Below are positions 34,309 through 44,713 of a stretch of 56,341 nt of DNA, one piece after another; positions within the stretch are counted from its first letter, which is position 1, and the number at the start of each line of letters is the position of its first letter. The notes beneath the pieces are model-generated. The model did not search any database. It was not told where the DNA came from and saw nothing but the letters and a program-made list of their open reading frames with translations. This DNA comes from an uncultured Gammaproteobacteria bacterium (lineage in GTDB: Bacteria; Pseudomonadota; Gammaproteobacteria; Pseudomonadales; Halieaceae): assembly GCA_902519405.1 (NCBI GenBank), contig CABYJX010000006.1:1-56341 (forward strand). Direction: 5' to 3'. The position numbers and the translations under genes were made by a program.

Positions 34309-35498
34309 AATTTACCCGGGATAGTCTTTGTTTTCACATCAGCTGGGAACTCCGGATTCAAATCTTTAGAAGCTTTGCTTTGTGTTTCACTGTAACCTGG
34401 GGAGTCAATGTAGCTCCTGGATTCGCGCTGCATCCTGATTTGCTGCAATCTTTCTTTGTCTGCGAGATCAGAGGAATTGCTCTCCATTTTTCTTTGTTTC
34501 TCGAGAAAGGACATTAAGTTTTGACATAAATGCTCTGTGCCTTTTCTAGCAATTGCAGAAATCTCATAAATCGGTCCTTCCCAATTCAGCGCTTTTACTA
34601 TTTTTTCCTTGCGCAAGAGTAGCTGTTCAGCGCTGACTAGATCAATTTTATTAAGTACGAGCCAGCGCGTCCTACTTGAGAGTGTCGAACTAAATAATGA
34701 TAGCTCATCGACCGCCACTTTTGCCGCAGCGGCCGGGTCGCTTTCTAAACCCTCCGAAATATCTATTATGTGCAGTAGAACACGATTCCGCATCAGATGT
34801 CTTAAAAATCTTAGGCCCAAGCCGACTCCCTTAGATGCACCAGATATTAAACCCGGAATATCAGCCACCACGAAACTTCTTATCGGATCCACGCTAACAA
34901 CACCTAGATTGGGTATTAGTGTTGTGAATTGGTACTCGGCTACTTTAGGCCTTGCTGCCGAAACAGCACGAACAAAGGTAGATTTGCCTGAATTTGGCAA
35001 ACCTAGAAGTCCAACATCCGCGAGAATTCGTAATTCCATCTTCAAAGCTCGCACCTCTCCAGCACTGCCGAGAGTAGTTTTTCTAGGCGCTTGATTTGTA
35101 CTTGATTTAAAGCGAGTATTGCCAAGACCATGAAAGCCTCCACGAGCTACCATTAATCGCTGTCCGTCTCTTGCTAAATCGCCGAGGATCTCACCAGTAT
35201 CAGAATCAGTAACCGTCGTGCCAACCGGAACGACTAGCGCTAGATCTGCACCACTTGCTCCAGTACGATTTCGTCCTTGTCCCGATTGTCCAGATTGGGC
35301 CGAAAAATTCCGTTGGTATCTATAATCAACCATTGTGTTGATTTTAGAGCTAGCTATTAAAAAAACACTTCCACCATCTCCGCCATCCCCACCATCGGGG
35401 CCTCCGCGAGCTACATTTTTTTCACGACGAAAACTAAGGCAACCATTTCCACCCTTACCAGCCGCTACTTCTATAGCTACCTCGTCAACGAATTTCAT
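34305..35498 (-). CDS. obgE: GTPase ObgE/CgtA, ribosome-associated
   Basis: 397 residues. Obg glycine-rich domain 1-158 ([31 protein letters not shown]), then the G-domain with [10 protein letters not shown] (G1), [10 protein letters not shown] (G3) and NKIDL (G4). It acts in 50S ribosome assembly and stress response. The tail beyond the G-domain, about 60 residues, is polar and mixed-charge ([15 protein letters not shown]) rather than strongly acidic. It is separated from rpmA by a strong terminator, so has its own promoter. Confidence 0.97.
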   Translation of the reverse strand: MKFVDEVAIEVAAGKGGNGCLSFRREKNVARGGPDGGDGGDGGSVFLIASSKINTMVDYRYQRNFSAQSGQSGQGRNRTGASGADLALVVPVGTTVTDSDTGEILGDLARDGQRLMVARGGFHGLGNTRFKSSTNQAPRKTTLGSAGEVRALKMELRILADVGLLGLPNSGKSTFVRAVSAARPKVAEYQFTTLIPNLGVVSVDPIRSFVVADIPGLISGASKGVGLGLRFLRHLMRNRVLLHIIDISEGLESDPAAAAKVAVDELSLFSSTLSSRTRWLVLNKIDLVSAEQLLLRKEKIVKALNWEGPIYEISAIARKGTEHLCQNLMSFLEKQRKMESNSSDLADKERLQQIRMQRESRSYIDSPGYSETQSKASKDLNPEFPADVKTKTIPGKL

Positions 35499-35549
35499 AT
35501 TGCAGATTCTCTTCGATATCTAAAAAAATAGTTTCTGCTCATATCTTTC

Positions 35550-35580
35550 AAAAAAAAAGCCCCGTTGTTAACGAGGCTTT
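35550..35580 (-). terminator. rho-independent terminator of rplU-rpmA
   Basis: On the minus strand a stem of about ten pairs (AAGCCTCGTT against AACGGGGCTT, one G-U) with a 3-base loop is followed by nine T. It begins 25 bases after the rpmA stop. Confidence 0.9.
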
Positions 35581-35604
35581 CGCTTAAGAACATATTAACG
35601 CTTT

Positions 35605-35862
35605 CTAATCATTAATAACAAAAACATGTTTACGTTTCAGAGCCCCTTTAGTCATAAATTGCACACGCCCGTGGGATGTCGCAAAAAGAGTATGATCCTT
35701 CCCCATCCTCACATTTTCTCCAGCATGGAACTTGGTGCCTCTTTGTCTAACTAATATGTTTCCTGCTTGAACAATTTCTCCGCCAAACCGCTTGACTCCG
35801 AGACGCTTGCTAACAGAATCACGACCATTTCGTGTGCTACCACCAGCTTTCTTATGTGCCAA
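35605..35862 (-). CDS. rpmA: 50S ribosomal protein L27
   Basis: 85 residues with the standard sequence [33 protein letters not shown] and GKDHTLFA. L27 lies near the peptidyl-transferase centre. It starts at ATG 35862, 12 bases after the rplU stop, with AAAAGGAG ahead, and is followed by a strong terminator. Confidence 0.98.
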   Translation of the reverse strand: MAHKKAGGSTRNGRDSVSKRLGVKRFGGEIVQAGNILVRQRGTKFHAGENVRMGKDHTLFATSHGRVQFMTKGALKRKHVFVIND

Positions 35863-35874
35863 CGCTTGCTCCTT

Positions 35875-36183
35875 TTAAATACTAATAGCTGTAATCTTAA
35901 CCTCGGTAAACCATTGCCGATGACCCGTCTCATTTCGATAATGCTTGCGCCGATTAAACTTGACTATCTTGATTTTCGGATGCCTACCATGAGATACCAC
36001 CTCACCTAAAACCTTACATCCTTCTACAACTGGGTTACCGATCTTTAAGTCCTTGCCACCGATCATCAACACCTTATCGAACTCGAGCGTATCGCCAGCT
36101 TGTACGTCAATTTTCTCAAGTTTAAGAGTGTCTCCCTCTGCAACTCGATGCTGTTGCCCACCGCTTTCAAAGACTGCATACAT
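35875..36183 (-). CDS. rplU: 50S ribosomal protein L21
   Basis: 102 residues from ATG 36183, matching the usual 103-residue size. [32 protein letters not shown] and [18 protein letters not shown] are diagnostic of L21. A TTG four codons upstream in frame is rejected on length. First gene of the rplU-rpmA unit, with a TATAAT about 24 bases upstream of the start codon. Confidence 0.97.
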   Translation of the reverse strand: MYAVFESGGQQHRVAEGDTLKLEKIDVQAGDTLEFDKVLMIGGKDLKIGNPVVEGCKVLGEVVSHGRHPKIKIVKFNRRKHYRNETGHRQWFTEVKITAISI

Positions 36184-36206
36184 CGTTGGTTCCAAAATAA
36201 TTTAAG

Positions 36207-36212
36207 ATTATA
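36207..36212 (-). promoter_or_regulatory. candidate -10 box of the rplU-rpmA promoter
   Basis: Perfect TATAAT on the minus strand, 24 bases before the L21 start codon. The -35 region 17 bases upstream (CTATAA) is poor. Confidence 0.35.
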
Positions 36213-36435
36213 AAACGAACGCGCCAACCTTATAGCAATCAATTCGTCTACTGATACAAATATTCGATCGATAAACGCGGAATTCTACTTAATTGAGCTA
36301 AATGCGGCAAGGATAATTTATACATAATAGAGCGTTTCATTCAAAGTTGATAGCATACCAACAAACAGATAGATATATTGACAGTCTCTAGATGAGGGTC
36401 ATAGCATATCCAACTCATTCTAAAAGCTTTCTATA

Positions 36436-37398
36436 ATGGAAAATGTAAGAAAATCTATAATCACTGAATTTAATGCCGTAAATAAATTGATCATCGCACA
36501 GCTCAAGTCTGACGTAGCCTTGGTAGGAGATATCGGGCATTACATTGTTGAAGCTGGCGGTAAGCGACTTAGACCGATGTTAACATTGCTAACCGCCAGA
36601 GCACTTGGAGAATCAAAAGATTGTCATGTGAAATTTGCTGCTTTAATCGAATTCATTCATACAGCCACCCTTCTACATGATGATGTAGTCGACTTGTCTC
36701 AACTGCGCAGGGGACGGCCTACCGCAAATGCCGAATTCGGAAATTCCTCAAGCGTGCTAGTCGGAGATTTTCTCTATACTAGGGCTTTTCAGCTTTTAGT
36801 AGAGATAGGAAATATGGAAATCCTAAAAAATATGGCTAATTCGACAAACATTATTGCGGAAGGAGAGGTAATGCAACTTGAGAGAGCTGGTGATCCATCA
36901 ACAAACGAGGCGCAATATCTTGACATTATTAACCGTAAGACAGCCGCTCTCTTTTCTTCTGCATGCTTCGGCGCTGCTGTTTTAAATGATGTCAAATCAT
37001 CGACGATAGACGCAATGGAGAATTTTGGCCGACACTTGGGCATGGCTTTTCAAATAACGGACGATATCCTAGATTATTTTGGTAATGCACCTGATATTGG
37101 CAAGCACCTTGGTGACGATCTCGCAGAGGGAAAAATGACATTGCCTCTAATTCGGATAATGCAGGTAGGAAATAATGAAGAAATTAAACTTATTAAGGAA
37201 GCTATTACTACTAAGGATCGTTATGCGTTTGAAAAAATAATATCAATCATAGAAGCTAATGATGCCATTGAATATTGCAAAGAAGTAGCAAGAAATCATC
37301 GAGATTTAGCTATCGCCGAGATAGAAGCGTTGGACTCGAATCACGCATGTGAAGATTTAAGAAAATTATGTCAAATGTCCGTGGACCGGGTAAGCTAG
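36436..37398 (+). CDS. ispB: polyprenyl (octaprenyl) diphosphate synthase
   Basis: 320 residues. GGKRLRPMLTLLTAR, the first aspartate-rich motif LLHDDVVD near residue 80 followed by RRGRPTAN, and the second motif QITDDILDYFGN near 207 are intact, with DDLAEGKMTLPLI after it. It lengthens isoprenoid chains for ubiquinone side chains. Divergent from rplU across 252 bases, the standard gammaproteobacterial arrangement. ATG 36436 lies at the end of an AT-rich leader. Confidence 0.96.
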   Translation: MENVRKSIITEFNAVNKLIIAQLKSDVALVGDIGHYIVEAGGKRLRPMLTLLTARALGESKDCHVKFAALIEFIHTATLLHDDVVDLSQLRRGRPTANAEFGNSSSVLVGDFLYTRAFQLLVEIGNMEILKNMANSTNIIAEGEVMQLERAGDPSTNEAQYLDIINRKTAALFSSACFGAAVLNDVKSSTIDAMENFGRHLGMAFQITDDILDYFGNAPDIGKHLGDDLAEGKMTLPLIRIMQVGNNEEIKLIKEAITTKDRYAFEKIISIIEANDAIEYCKEVARNHRDLAIAEIEALDSNHACEDLRKLCQMSVDRVS

Positions 37399-37468
37399 GA
37401 ACATGCAGAATGGAGAATAAGCTAAACTTTTTGAATATTTTAATTTTATTTCTGGACCCCACGAAAAA

Positions 37469-39106
37469 ATGATCAGTAACAGTCTTCTCACTGAAAAACC
37501 TGAATTCAATGCCTTGTTAAAGGAGAAAAGTCGACTTAAGAGTTTAAGTATTGCCAATATATTTGCTGAAGAGCCTACAAGAGCTTACGATCTTGCTATA
37601 GCTGGTGCTGGTATTGAATTAGATTACTCAAGACATGCGATTGACAAAAAAGGTTTGACTGCATTATTTCAAATAATCGACGCTACCGAGAGTCAGAAGT
37701 TCGCTAACGAGTTATTCGATGGATTAGATGTAAATTTTACTGAAAAGCAGCCCGCTCTGCATTCTTTGTTTAGAACTGGCTCAAAAGGAAAAAATAAAAG
37801 AAGATATGCTGAGGTGTCCCAAATAAAAAACCAAATGCGCCATCTGGTAGAGAATATAATCAGTGGACGCGACAAAGGATTTACTGGAAGACCATTTACA
37901 GACATCGTTAATATAGGGATTGGGGGATCATATTTAGGACCGAAGCTGGTTTTCGAAGCACTTCGTAACTTCCGAAATCATCTTGATTGCCATTTTGTCT
38001 CAAATCTAGATCCTGATGACTTGAGCGCTACCCTCGCAAAATTATCACCTGAATCTACTCTCTTCGTAGTGTGCTCTAAATCATTCACTACTGAAGAAAC
38101 TCTAACAAACGCAGAAAACGCGAAAAATTGGCTTATGGAGGCCGGCGCCAAGAATCTCGAAAATAATTTTATAGCAGTGACTGAAGATTTAGAAAAAGCT
38201 AAAGCTTTTTGTATTCCAGCTAAAAATTGTCTGTCAATCCCAAAATGGGTAGGCGGAAGATATTCTATCTGGACATCAGTAGGATTAACTTGTGCCCTCG
38301 GAGTCGGCTGGAAATCATTTTCTGAATTACTTTCGGGTGCTGAGGCTATGGACTTGCACTTCAAATCTGCTGCACCCGATAAAAATCTACCAATAATAAT
38401 GAGTCTACTGGAACTGTGGTATCGGAACTGCTGGAATACACAAGTACACGCGATAATACCCTACTCTCACGACTTGAGAAACCTAACAACCTATTTGCAG
38501 CAACTAATTATGGAGAGTAATGGGAAAAGCACTCTGGCATCAGGAGAATTATCTACAATGGATACAGCTTCTGTGGTTTGGGGAACAGATGGTATTAATG
38601 GCCAACACTCTTTTTATCAATTTTTGCATCAAGGCACTGTGCTTTGCCCTATAGATTTTATACTACCACTCTCAACTATATCAGGAAGAGCTGCGGAGCA
38701 CGCAAAGATGGTAGCCCATTGTTTAGCGCAAGCAAGAACTCTAATGATTGGTCGTTCCACTGAAGAAGCATACAATTCGTTAGTAAAAAAGGGTTTGTCA
38801 GTGAAAGAGGCTCGAATTCTCGCCGAGCATCTAAAAATGCCGGGCAATAGACCCAGCAGCGTTGTCAGTTTCGAATCTCTAAATCCAACTACACTGGGCA
38901 GCCTATTGGCTTTGTACGAACACAAAACCTATTTTAGTGCCCGCATCTGGGGTATAAACCCTTTTGATCAATGGGGTGTTGAGCTGGGCAAAACAATTAG
39001 CGCAAATATTCAATCAATAATGCTCAGAGATAAAGAGACTCACAAATTAGATCCTGCTACATATCGATTGATTTCGAAATGGAGGAATACCAAGTTAACA
39101 GACTAA
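37469..39106 (+). CDS. pgi: glucose-6-phosphate isomerase
   Basis: 545 residues. TDIVNIGIGGSYLGPKL, VCSKSFTTEETLTNA, WVGGRYSIWTSVGLT, LQQLIMESNGKS (catalytic Glu region), HQGTVLCPIDF and GVELGKTI are all present. It interconverts glucose-6-phosphate and fructose-6-phosphate, feeding the sugar-nucleotide genes that converge on it. The stop overlaps the manB stop by 4 bases. Confidence 0.98.
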   Translation: MISNSLLTEKPEFNALLKEKSRLKSLSIANIFAEEPTRAYDLAIAGAGIELDYSRHAIDKKGLTALFQIIDATESQKFANELFDGLDVNFTEKQPALHSLFRTGSKGKNKRRYAEVSQIKNQMRHLVENIISGRDKGFTGRPFTDIVNIGIGGSYLGPKLVFEALRNFRNHLDCHFVSNLDPDDLSATLAKLSPESTLFVVCSKSFTTEETLTNAENAKNWLMEAGAKNLENNFIAVTEDLEKAKAFCIPAKNCLSIPKWVGGRYSIWTSVGLTCALGVGWKSFSELLSGAEAMDLHFKSAAPDKNLPIIMSLLELWYRNCWNTQVHAIIPYSHDLRNLTTYLQQLIMESNGKSTLASGELSTMDTASVVWGTDGINGQHSFYQFLHQGTVLCPIDFILPLSTISGRAAEHAKMVAHCLAQARTLMIGRSTEEAYNSLVKKGLSVKEARILAEHLKMPGNRPSSVVSFESLNPTTLGSLLALYEHKTYFSARIWGINPFDQWGVELGKTISANIQSIMLRDKETHKLDPATYRLISKWRNTKLTD

Positions 39107-40461
39107 CCGCTATCAACTATTTCTAATAATTCTGCTGTCTTTTTCTTCAGCAGAGCCGTATCTCTGTAACTTTCTACGTTCAGTCTAACAACTGGCTCTG
39201 TATTTGATGTTCTCAGACTGAATCTCCAGTCACCACAATCTACACTTATTCCATCCATATGATCGATTCTTTGGATCTCTGGTGTAAAATGAGTCTCAAC
39301 TACTTTAAGCAATTTTTCCGCATCTAAAACTTCACGATTAATTTCGCCACTACAAGGAAAGAGTTTTTGTCTTTCATCCACTAATTCAGCGAGTGACTTA
39401 TTCTTGGAAGCCATCAAACCACAAACTAGCAACCATGGGATCATACCGCTATCGCAATAAGAAAAGTCTCGAAAGTAATGATGAGCACTCATTTCTCCTC
39501 CGTACACTGCATTTTCCGCTCTCATGCTCTCTTTTATAAATGCATGCCCCGTCTTGCTCTGGACTGCCTTACCGTTAAACTTATTCACGATATCTATCGT
39601 ATTCCAAATTAATCGAGGATCATGAACTATTGCTGAGCCGGCAGCTTTTTCCAGAAACGCCTCTGCTAAAAGGCCAACGATATAGTAGCCTTCGATAAAA
39701 TTTCCATCTGCATCAAAAAAGAAGCATCGGTCAAAATCACCATCCCATGCTATTCCTAGGTTTGCTTTATTCTCCTTAACTGCCTGACTGGTAGATACTC
39801 GATTCTCCCGCAACAAAGGATTTGGAACACCATTTGGAAAATTTCCATCTGGTTCATGATGAATTTTAACAAACTCAAAAGGAAGATGAGGTTCAAGTAA
39901 ATCGATTATCCTACCGGCTCCACCATTACCCGGATTCGAAACAATTCGATATTTTGGAAGTATAGAAACATCTATATAACTTAGTAGATGTTTTATATAT
40001 GCATCCGAAGTATCCAGCTTATTTAAACTTCCTTTAGATTTAGAGGAACTAAACTGATTAGCTTCAGCTACGGCACGAATTTCATCTAGGCCACTATCAC
40101 CTGAAATAGGTTTAGCTTCCTCTCGAACGAATTTCATTCCATTAAAATGCATAGGATTATGACTTGCAGTCACTACTATGCCACCACCTACTCGAGAATG
40201 TTGAGAAGCAAAATATATCTCCTCCGTGCCACATTCGCCGATATCAAAAACAGAAACTCCCTGATCACGCAATCCAGAAATTAGTCCTTTCTTTATTTGG
40301 TGACTACTCAATCTAATATCATTTCCAACAACGACTTGTTGTGGCTTAATAACCTCTGCATATGCTTGGCCAATTTGTTTAGCAATACTCTCGTTCAATT
40401 GGTCTGGAACACGACCTCTAACATCGTAAGCTGTGAAACAATTGAGGACTTTATAAGACAA
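39103..40461 (-). CDS. manB: phosphomannomutase/phosphoglucomutase
   Basis: 452 residues. Phosphoserine loop VVTASHNPMHFNGMKFV near residue 97, the metal loop IAWDGDFDRCFFF near 240, the sugar loop YGGEMSAHHYF near 322 and the phosphate loop RTSNTEPVVRLNVES near the C-terminus are those of AlgC-type enzymes. It makes mannose-1-phosphate and glucose-1-phosphate, the substrates of the two nucleotidyltransferases beside it. The start is TTG 40461 with AGAGG 8 bases ahead, 5 bases after the galU stop. Confidence 0.96.
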   Translation of the reverse strand: MSYKVLNCFTAYDVRGRVPDQLNESIAKQIGQAYAEVIKPQQVVVGNDIRLSSHQIKKGLISGLRDQGVSVFDIGECGTEEIYFASQHSRVGGGIVVTASHNPMHFNGMKFVREEAKPISGDSGLDEIRAVAEANQFSSSKSKGSLNKLDTSDAYIKHLLSYIDVSILPKYRIVSNPGNGGAGRIIDLLEPHLPFEFVKIHHEPDGNFPNGVPNPLLRENRVSTSQAVKENKANLGIAWDGDFDRCFFFDADGNFIEGYYIVGLLAEAFLEKAAGSAIVHDPRLIWNTIDIVNKFNGKAVQSKTGHAFIKESMRAENAVYGGEMSAHHYFRDFSYCDSGMIPWLLVCGLMASKNKSLAELVDERQKLFPCSGEINREVLDAEKLLKVVETHFTPEIQRIDHMDGISVDCGDWRFSLRTSNTEPVVRLNVESYRDTALLKKKTAELLEIVDSG

Positions 40462-40466
40462 AGCTT

Positions 40467-41303
40467 TTACCTCTCAAAGATATTTTCGTAGACATAATTT
40501 GTGGCCTCGACAAATCCAGGAACACTACCGCAATCAAATCGCTTACCTTCAAATTTGTATCCAATAACACCACCTTTAGAGGCTTGTCGATTAAGCGCAT
40601 CAGTTAGCTGAATCTCACCATTGGCGCCAGGTTCAGTATGTCTAATAATTTCAAAGATATCTGGTGTGAGAATATATCTCCCGATAATTGCGAGATTTGA
40701 AGCTGCCTTCCCCACTTCTGGTTTTTCAACCATCTCTTTGATTCTGATCACCCCTTCCCTAAGACTGTTGCCAGAAACAATACCATATCTATTTACCTGA
40801 TCCATAGGTACCTCCTGCAGAGCTACTATCGAGCAGCTAAACTCCTCATATAAGCTAACCATCTGATTTAGTACGCCTCTTTCAGGATTAATACATAAAT
40901 CATCTGATAAAAGCACACCAAATGGCTGATCGCCGATCAATACTTCGCCTGTTAAAATAGCATGGCCTAGGCCAAGCATCTCTCGCTGACGTACCATCGT
41001 GAAAATTCCCTGATCCAAGACCCTGCGGATACCACTCAAGAAATTTTCTTTGGAAGTTCCTGAGATTTGCTTTTCTAGTTCGTAACTAATATCGAAATGA
41101 TCAGCAATTGCGCGCTTCCCACGCCCCGTAACCATAGCGCAGTTAGTCATCCCTGCCTCGATCGCCTCTTCTACTCCATATTGAACTAGTGGCTTATTAA
41201 CAATTGGGAGCATTTCTTTCGGCATACTCTTAGTAGCAGGCAAAAATCTGGTCCCATACCCTGCTACGGGAAAAAGACACTTTTTTACTAACCTCTTATT
41301 CAT
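40467..41303 (-). CDS. galU: UTP-glucose-1-phosphate uridylyltransferase
   Basis: 278 residues. CLFPVAGYGTRFLPATKSMPKEMLPI, VEEAIEAGMTNCAMVTGRGK, GVLLSDDL, VEKPEVGKAASNLAIIGRYI and NGEIQLTDAL are diagnostic. It makes UDP-glucose. It follows manC by 3 bases and precedes manB closely, so the three form one operon for GDP-mannose and UDP-glucose supply, probably for surface polysaccharide. Confidence 0.97.
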   Translation of the reverse strand: MNKRLVKKCLFPVAGYGTRFLPATKSMPKEMLPIVNKPLVQYGVEEAIEAGMTNCAMVTGRGKRAIADHFDISYELEKQISGTSKENFLSGIRRVLDQGIFTMVRQREMLGLGHAILTGEVLIGDQPFGVLLSDDLCINPERGVLNQMVSLYEEFSCSIVALQEVPMDQVNRYGIVSGNSLREGVIRIKEMVEKPEVGKAASNLAIIGRYILTPDIFEIIRHTEPGANGEIQLTDALNRQASKGGVIGYKFEGKRFDCGSVPGFVEATNYVYENIFER

Positions 41304-41306
41304 GAA

Positions 41307-42722
41307 TTATTGCTTACTATTATCTCTTCCATAATCATCATCGTATCTTTCAATGTCATCTTCTCCTAAATAATCTCCCGTCTGTACTTCAATTATTTCG
41401 AGAGGTTCACTCTGACAGTTTCGCAACCTATGCTTCGTATTTATGGGAATATAAACAGATTCATCAACCTCTAAGTTGAAGGTTTCTGAACCGCAGGTCA
41501 CCTCACCCACTCCACTTACAACTACCCAATGCTCCGCTCTTCGAAAATGTTTCTGAAGAGACAACGCATGGCCAGCTTTTACAATTATACGTTTGACTTG
41601 AAAACGTTCAGAAATCACTAAAGATTCATAGGAACCCCAAGGGCGAAAAACTTCCTTATGGTTGAAAACTTCTGCACGACGAGCTAATTTGAGCTTGTTA
41701 ACTATGTCTTTGACTCCTTGGGAATCTCCAATAGTTGTAGCTAAAACCGCATCTGCCGTCTCTACTAAAACAAGGTCCTTCAAACCAGTTGCAGTAACTA
41801 ACCGCGATTCGCTTCGAATATAACTATTCTCACAATTATCTATAAGCACGTCACCTCGAATGGTATTTCCATCGCTATCACGATCTGAAATAGACCATAA
41901 AGCCGACCATGATCCTACATCGCTCCAGCTACTTTCCAAAATCGTAACACCTGCTTTTTCAGTTTTTTCCATTACGGCATAATCGATACTCATGTTCGGG
42001 CTGTCTAGAAAAGCTTCCTCTCCGGGTCTCATAAAGTCTAGATCTATGCAAGAGGTTTCCACAGCCTTCATACAAGCTCTTAGAATTGATGGGTTATACT
42101 TCCTTAGCTCTCGAAGATAGGAGGAAGCAGAAAATAGGAACATACCGCTGTTCCATAGAAAATTTCCCTCTTTTAAAAAGGTTTCAGCACGGCCGAAATC
42201 TGGTTTTTCAATAAATTCTGCGACCTCAAAAGTTTTTGATCCAACTTCTTCTCCTATTTTGATGTAACCATAACCAGTTTCGGGAGCAGTTGGCTTGATA
42301 CCCATGGTCATCAACATGTCTTTTTTTGCAAATTCTGCAGCAGTTCTGGTTGCGGAAATAAAATGTTCGTCTTCGAGAATAATATGGTCTGCGGGCATTA
42401 CATGTAGTAACGTATCAGGATCGCTCTTGCAAATTTGAATAGCCGCTAAAGCCAAAGCTGGCGCCGTATTTCTCCCCTCGGGCTCCAAAATAATAGCGTT
42501 AACTTGTGCTCCAATCTGCCTAACTTGCTCTGCCGTGGTAAATCTACTCTCTTCATTGCAAATCAAGATAGGGGCTTCGTCACCTACAAGCAACGCTCTT
42601 CTCAACGTATCCTGTAACATTGTCTTACTGCCGACCAGATCGAGATACTGTTTCGGGTGAGCTTCCCGAGAGATAGGCCATAGACGACTACCTACACCCC
42701 CACAAAGGATTACTGGAATCAC
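41307..42722 (-). CDS. manC: mannose-1-phosphate guanylyltransferase / mannose-6-phosphate isomerase, bifunctional
   Basis: 471 residues. Nucleotidyltransferase part: PVILCGGVGSRLWPISREAHPKQYL, EPEGRNTAPALALAA, FIEKPD and WNSGMFLFSAS. C-terminal cupin isomerase part: FRPWGSYESL, QVKRIIVKAGHALSLQKH, HRAEHWVVVSGVGEV variant (FRRAEHWVVVSGVGEV) and YIPINTKHRL. It makes GDP-mannose. The start is GTG 42722. First gene of the manC-galU-manB operon and divergent from fabA across 229 bases. Confidence 0.97.
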   Translation of the reverse strand: MIPVILCGGVGSRLWPISREAHPKQYLDLVGSKTMLQDTLRRALLVGDEAPILICNEESRFTTAEQVRQIGAQVNAIILEPEGRNTAPALALAAIQICKSDPDTLLHVMPADHIILEDEHFISATRTAAEFAKKDMLMTMGIKPTAPETGYGYIKIGEEVGSKTFEVAEFIEKPDFGRAETFLKEGNFLWNSGMFLFSASSYLRELRKYNPSILRACMKAVETSCIDLDFMRPGEEAFLDSPNMSIDYAVMEKTEKAGVTILESSWSDVGSWSALWSISDRDSDGNTIRGDVLIDNCENSYIRSESRLVTATGLKDLVLVETADAVLATTIGDSQGVKDIVNKLKLARRAEVFNHKEVFRPWGSYESLVISERFQVKRIIVKAGHALSLQKHFRRAEHWVVVSGVGEVTCGSETFNLEVDESVYIPINTKHRLRNCQSEPLEIIEVQTGDYLGEDDIERYDDDYGRDNSKQ

Positions 42723-42823
42723 CGATGTTCACCAAAGAAAAAAATTTGATTTTTTTTAAAAACGATCAATTCTCCAAGATTTACTAAAAATGACGAGACA
42801 TGTTAAAAGCTTAAAACTACACG

Positions 42824-42829
42824 TATAAT
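42824..42829 (+). promoter_or_regulatory. candidate -10 box of the fabA-fabB promoter
   Basis: Perfect TATAAT 122 bases before the fabA start in the divergent manC/fabA gap. No good -35 box is visible at 16-18 bases, so this is tentative. Confidence 0.3.
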
Positions 42830-42951
42830 TAAAACACAACGAGAATCTATTTCCAAAGCTGGACTTGTTTCTTTCAGCCATTACACTATGCAATCTCTCT
42901 AGACCTTTAAATGAAAAAATATTTGAAGAAAGTATTTACTGAGTCAAATTT

Positions 42952-43467
42952 ATGAATAGTAGATCCAGTTTTTCTAAAGATGATTTATTGGCCTGTAGCC
43001 GTGGCGAAATGTTTGGAAAAAATAATGCCCAACTTCCAAGCGGCAGCATGCTCATGGTTGATCGGATTATGCATATTAGCTCTGAGGGAGGTGATTTTTC
43101 TAGAGGCGAGGTTATAGCCGAGTTTGATATTTCACCAAATCTATGGTTCTTCAAATGTCATTTTCCTGGTGACCCGGTTATGCCTGGGTGTCTAGGCCTC
43201 GATGCTATGTGGCAACTGGTAGGATTTTTCCTCGGATGGCGCGGAAATCCAGGACGAGGCAGAGCACTTGGTTCTGGTGAAGTTAAATTTAAGGGTGAAA
43301 TCCTTCCAACCTCAAAAATTGTCAAATACCATATACATGTTAAGCGAATCATTGAACGAAAATTAGTAATGGGTATCGCCGACGGTATAGTTTCTGTTGA
43401 TAAGAGGGAAATTTATAATGCAAAAGATCTCCGAGTGGGTCTTTTCACTAATACGGAGCCTTTTTAA
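42952..43467 (+). CDS. fabA: 3-hydroxydecanoyl-ACP dehydratase/isomerase
   Basis: 171 residues as in E. coli. The active site His is in [25 protein letters not shown], with the Asp a few residues on; [11 protein letters not shown] and MLMVDRI are typical. It dehydrates and isomerises decenoyl-ACP to start unsaturated fatty acid synthesis. fabB follows 2 bases after its stop, an operon typical of Gammaproteobacteria and some Alphaproteobacteria. Confidence 0.98.
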   Translation: MNSRSSFSKDDLLACSRGEMFGKNNAQLPSGSMLMVDRIMHISSEGGDFSRGEVIAEFDISPNLWFFKCHFPGDPVMPGCLGLDAMWQLVGFFLGWRGNPGRGRALGSGEVKFKGEILPTSKIVKYHIHVKRIIERKLVMGIADGIVSVDKREIYNAKDLRVGLFTNTEPF

Positions 43468-43469
43468 GT

Positions 43470-44696
43470 ATGTCTCGTAGAGTTGTGATAACAGGGATGG
43501 GAATAGTTTCTTGTTTGGGAAATTCTATTGAAGAAGTAGCCTCCTCACTTTTTGAGGGGTCTTCTGGTATACAGACTCGGGAAGAACAAATTGAAGTCGG
43601 CATGCGTTCACAGATTGCCGGTGCGCCGAATATTTTGATTGAAGAATTTATAGATCGCAAACAAAGACGATTTATGGGAGATGCAGCGAGCTATGCATAT
43701 ATTTCTATGTTACAGGCAATAGAAGATTCAGGACTTGAGGAAAAAGAAGTATCAAATCCGAAAACTGGAATAATTGCTGGATCTGGAGGAGCGTCGTCCG
43801 CAAATCAGACAGAAGCAGCAGATATTCTTCGTGAGCGCGGTTTACGTCGCATAGGCCCCTATCGAGTAACACAAACTATGGGGAGTACGGTCTCCGCTTG
43901 TCTCGCTACTCCCTTTAAAATAAAAGGGGTCAACTATTCAATCTCATCTGCTTGCTCCACTAGTGCTCATTGCATAGGAAATGCGATGGAACAGATTCAA
44001 TTAGGAAAGCAAGATGTTGTTTTCGCTGGTGGTGGTGAGGAACTTCATTGGACCCTCAGCTGTCTTTTCGATGCGATGGGCGCTTTATCTACAAAATATA
44101 ACGATACTCCTGAAAAGGCATCCAGAGCATATGATTTAGAACGAGACGGATTTGTAATTGCTGGAGGTGGTGGAATATTGGTACTTGAAGAACTGGAACA
44201 TGCCAAAGCAAGGGGAGCAAAGATTTACAGTGAGATTATCGGATATGGCGCCACCTCGGATGGATATGATATGGTGGCGCCCTCAGGGGAAGGTGCTGTC
44301 AGATGTATGAAAGAAGCACTAAGGAATATCCGAGGAGAAATAAGTTATATCAATGCTCATGGAACCAGTACACCGGCTGGCGACATTCAGGAGCTTAAAG
44401 CCGTTAAAGAGGCATATTCCAATACGGGAAGTATGCCAATAATTGGTTCGACTAAGTCATTATCAGGACATTCGTTGGGCGCAGCAGGCGTACAGGAAGC
44501 AATATATTCTCTAATAATGCAACGTGATAGCTTTATTGCAGCTTCAGCTAATATAGAGAATCTTGATCCGGAAGCTGAAGGACTGCCCATAGCATTAAAG
44601 CGCATAGAGAATGTAAATCTACAGCGGATAATGTCAAATAGCTTTGGCTTTGGTGGAACTAACGCTTCTTTAGTCTTTACAAAAATATCCGTCTAA
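43470..44696 (+). CDS. fabB: beta-ketoacyl-ACP synthase I
   Basis: 408 residues. The nucleophile Cys lies in [16 protein letters not shown] near residue 163; the two His in [11 protein letters not shown] near 298 and [16 protein letters not shown] near 333; the end is [15 protein letters not shown]. It elongates cis-3-decenoyl-ACP in the unsaturated branch. Coupled with fabA. It converges with moeA, 17 bases away. Confidence 0.98.
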   Translation: MSRRVVITGMGIVSCLGNSIEEVASSLFEGSSGIQTREEQIEVGMRSQIAGAPNILIEEFIDRKQRRFMGDAASYAYISMLQAIEDSGLEEKEVSNPKTGIIAGSGGASSANQTEAADILRERGLRRIGPYRVTQTMGSTVSACLATPFKIKGVNYSISSACSTSAHCIGNAMEQIQLGKQDVVFAGGGEELHWTLSCLFDAMGALSTKYNDTPEKASRAYDLERDGFVIAGGGGILVLEELEHAKARGAKIYSEIIGYGATSDGYDMVAPSGEGAVRCMKEALRNIRGEISYINAHGTSTPAGDIQELKAVKEAYSNTGSMPIIGSTKSLSGHSLGAAGVQEAIYSLIMQRDSFIAASANIENLDPEAEGLPIALKRIENVNLQRIMSNSFGFGGTNASLVFTKISV

Positions 44697-44713
44697 TTTA
44701 AGTCAAAGTGCTT

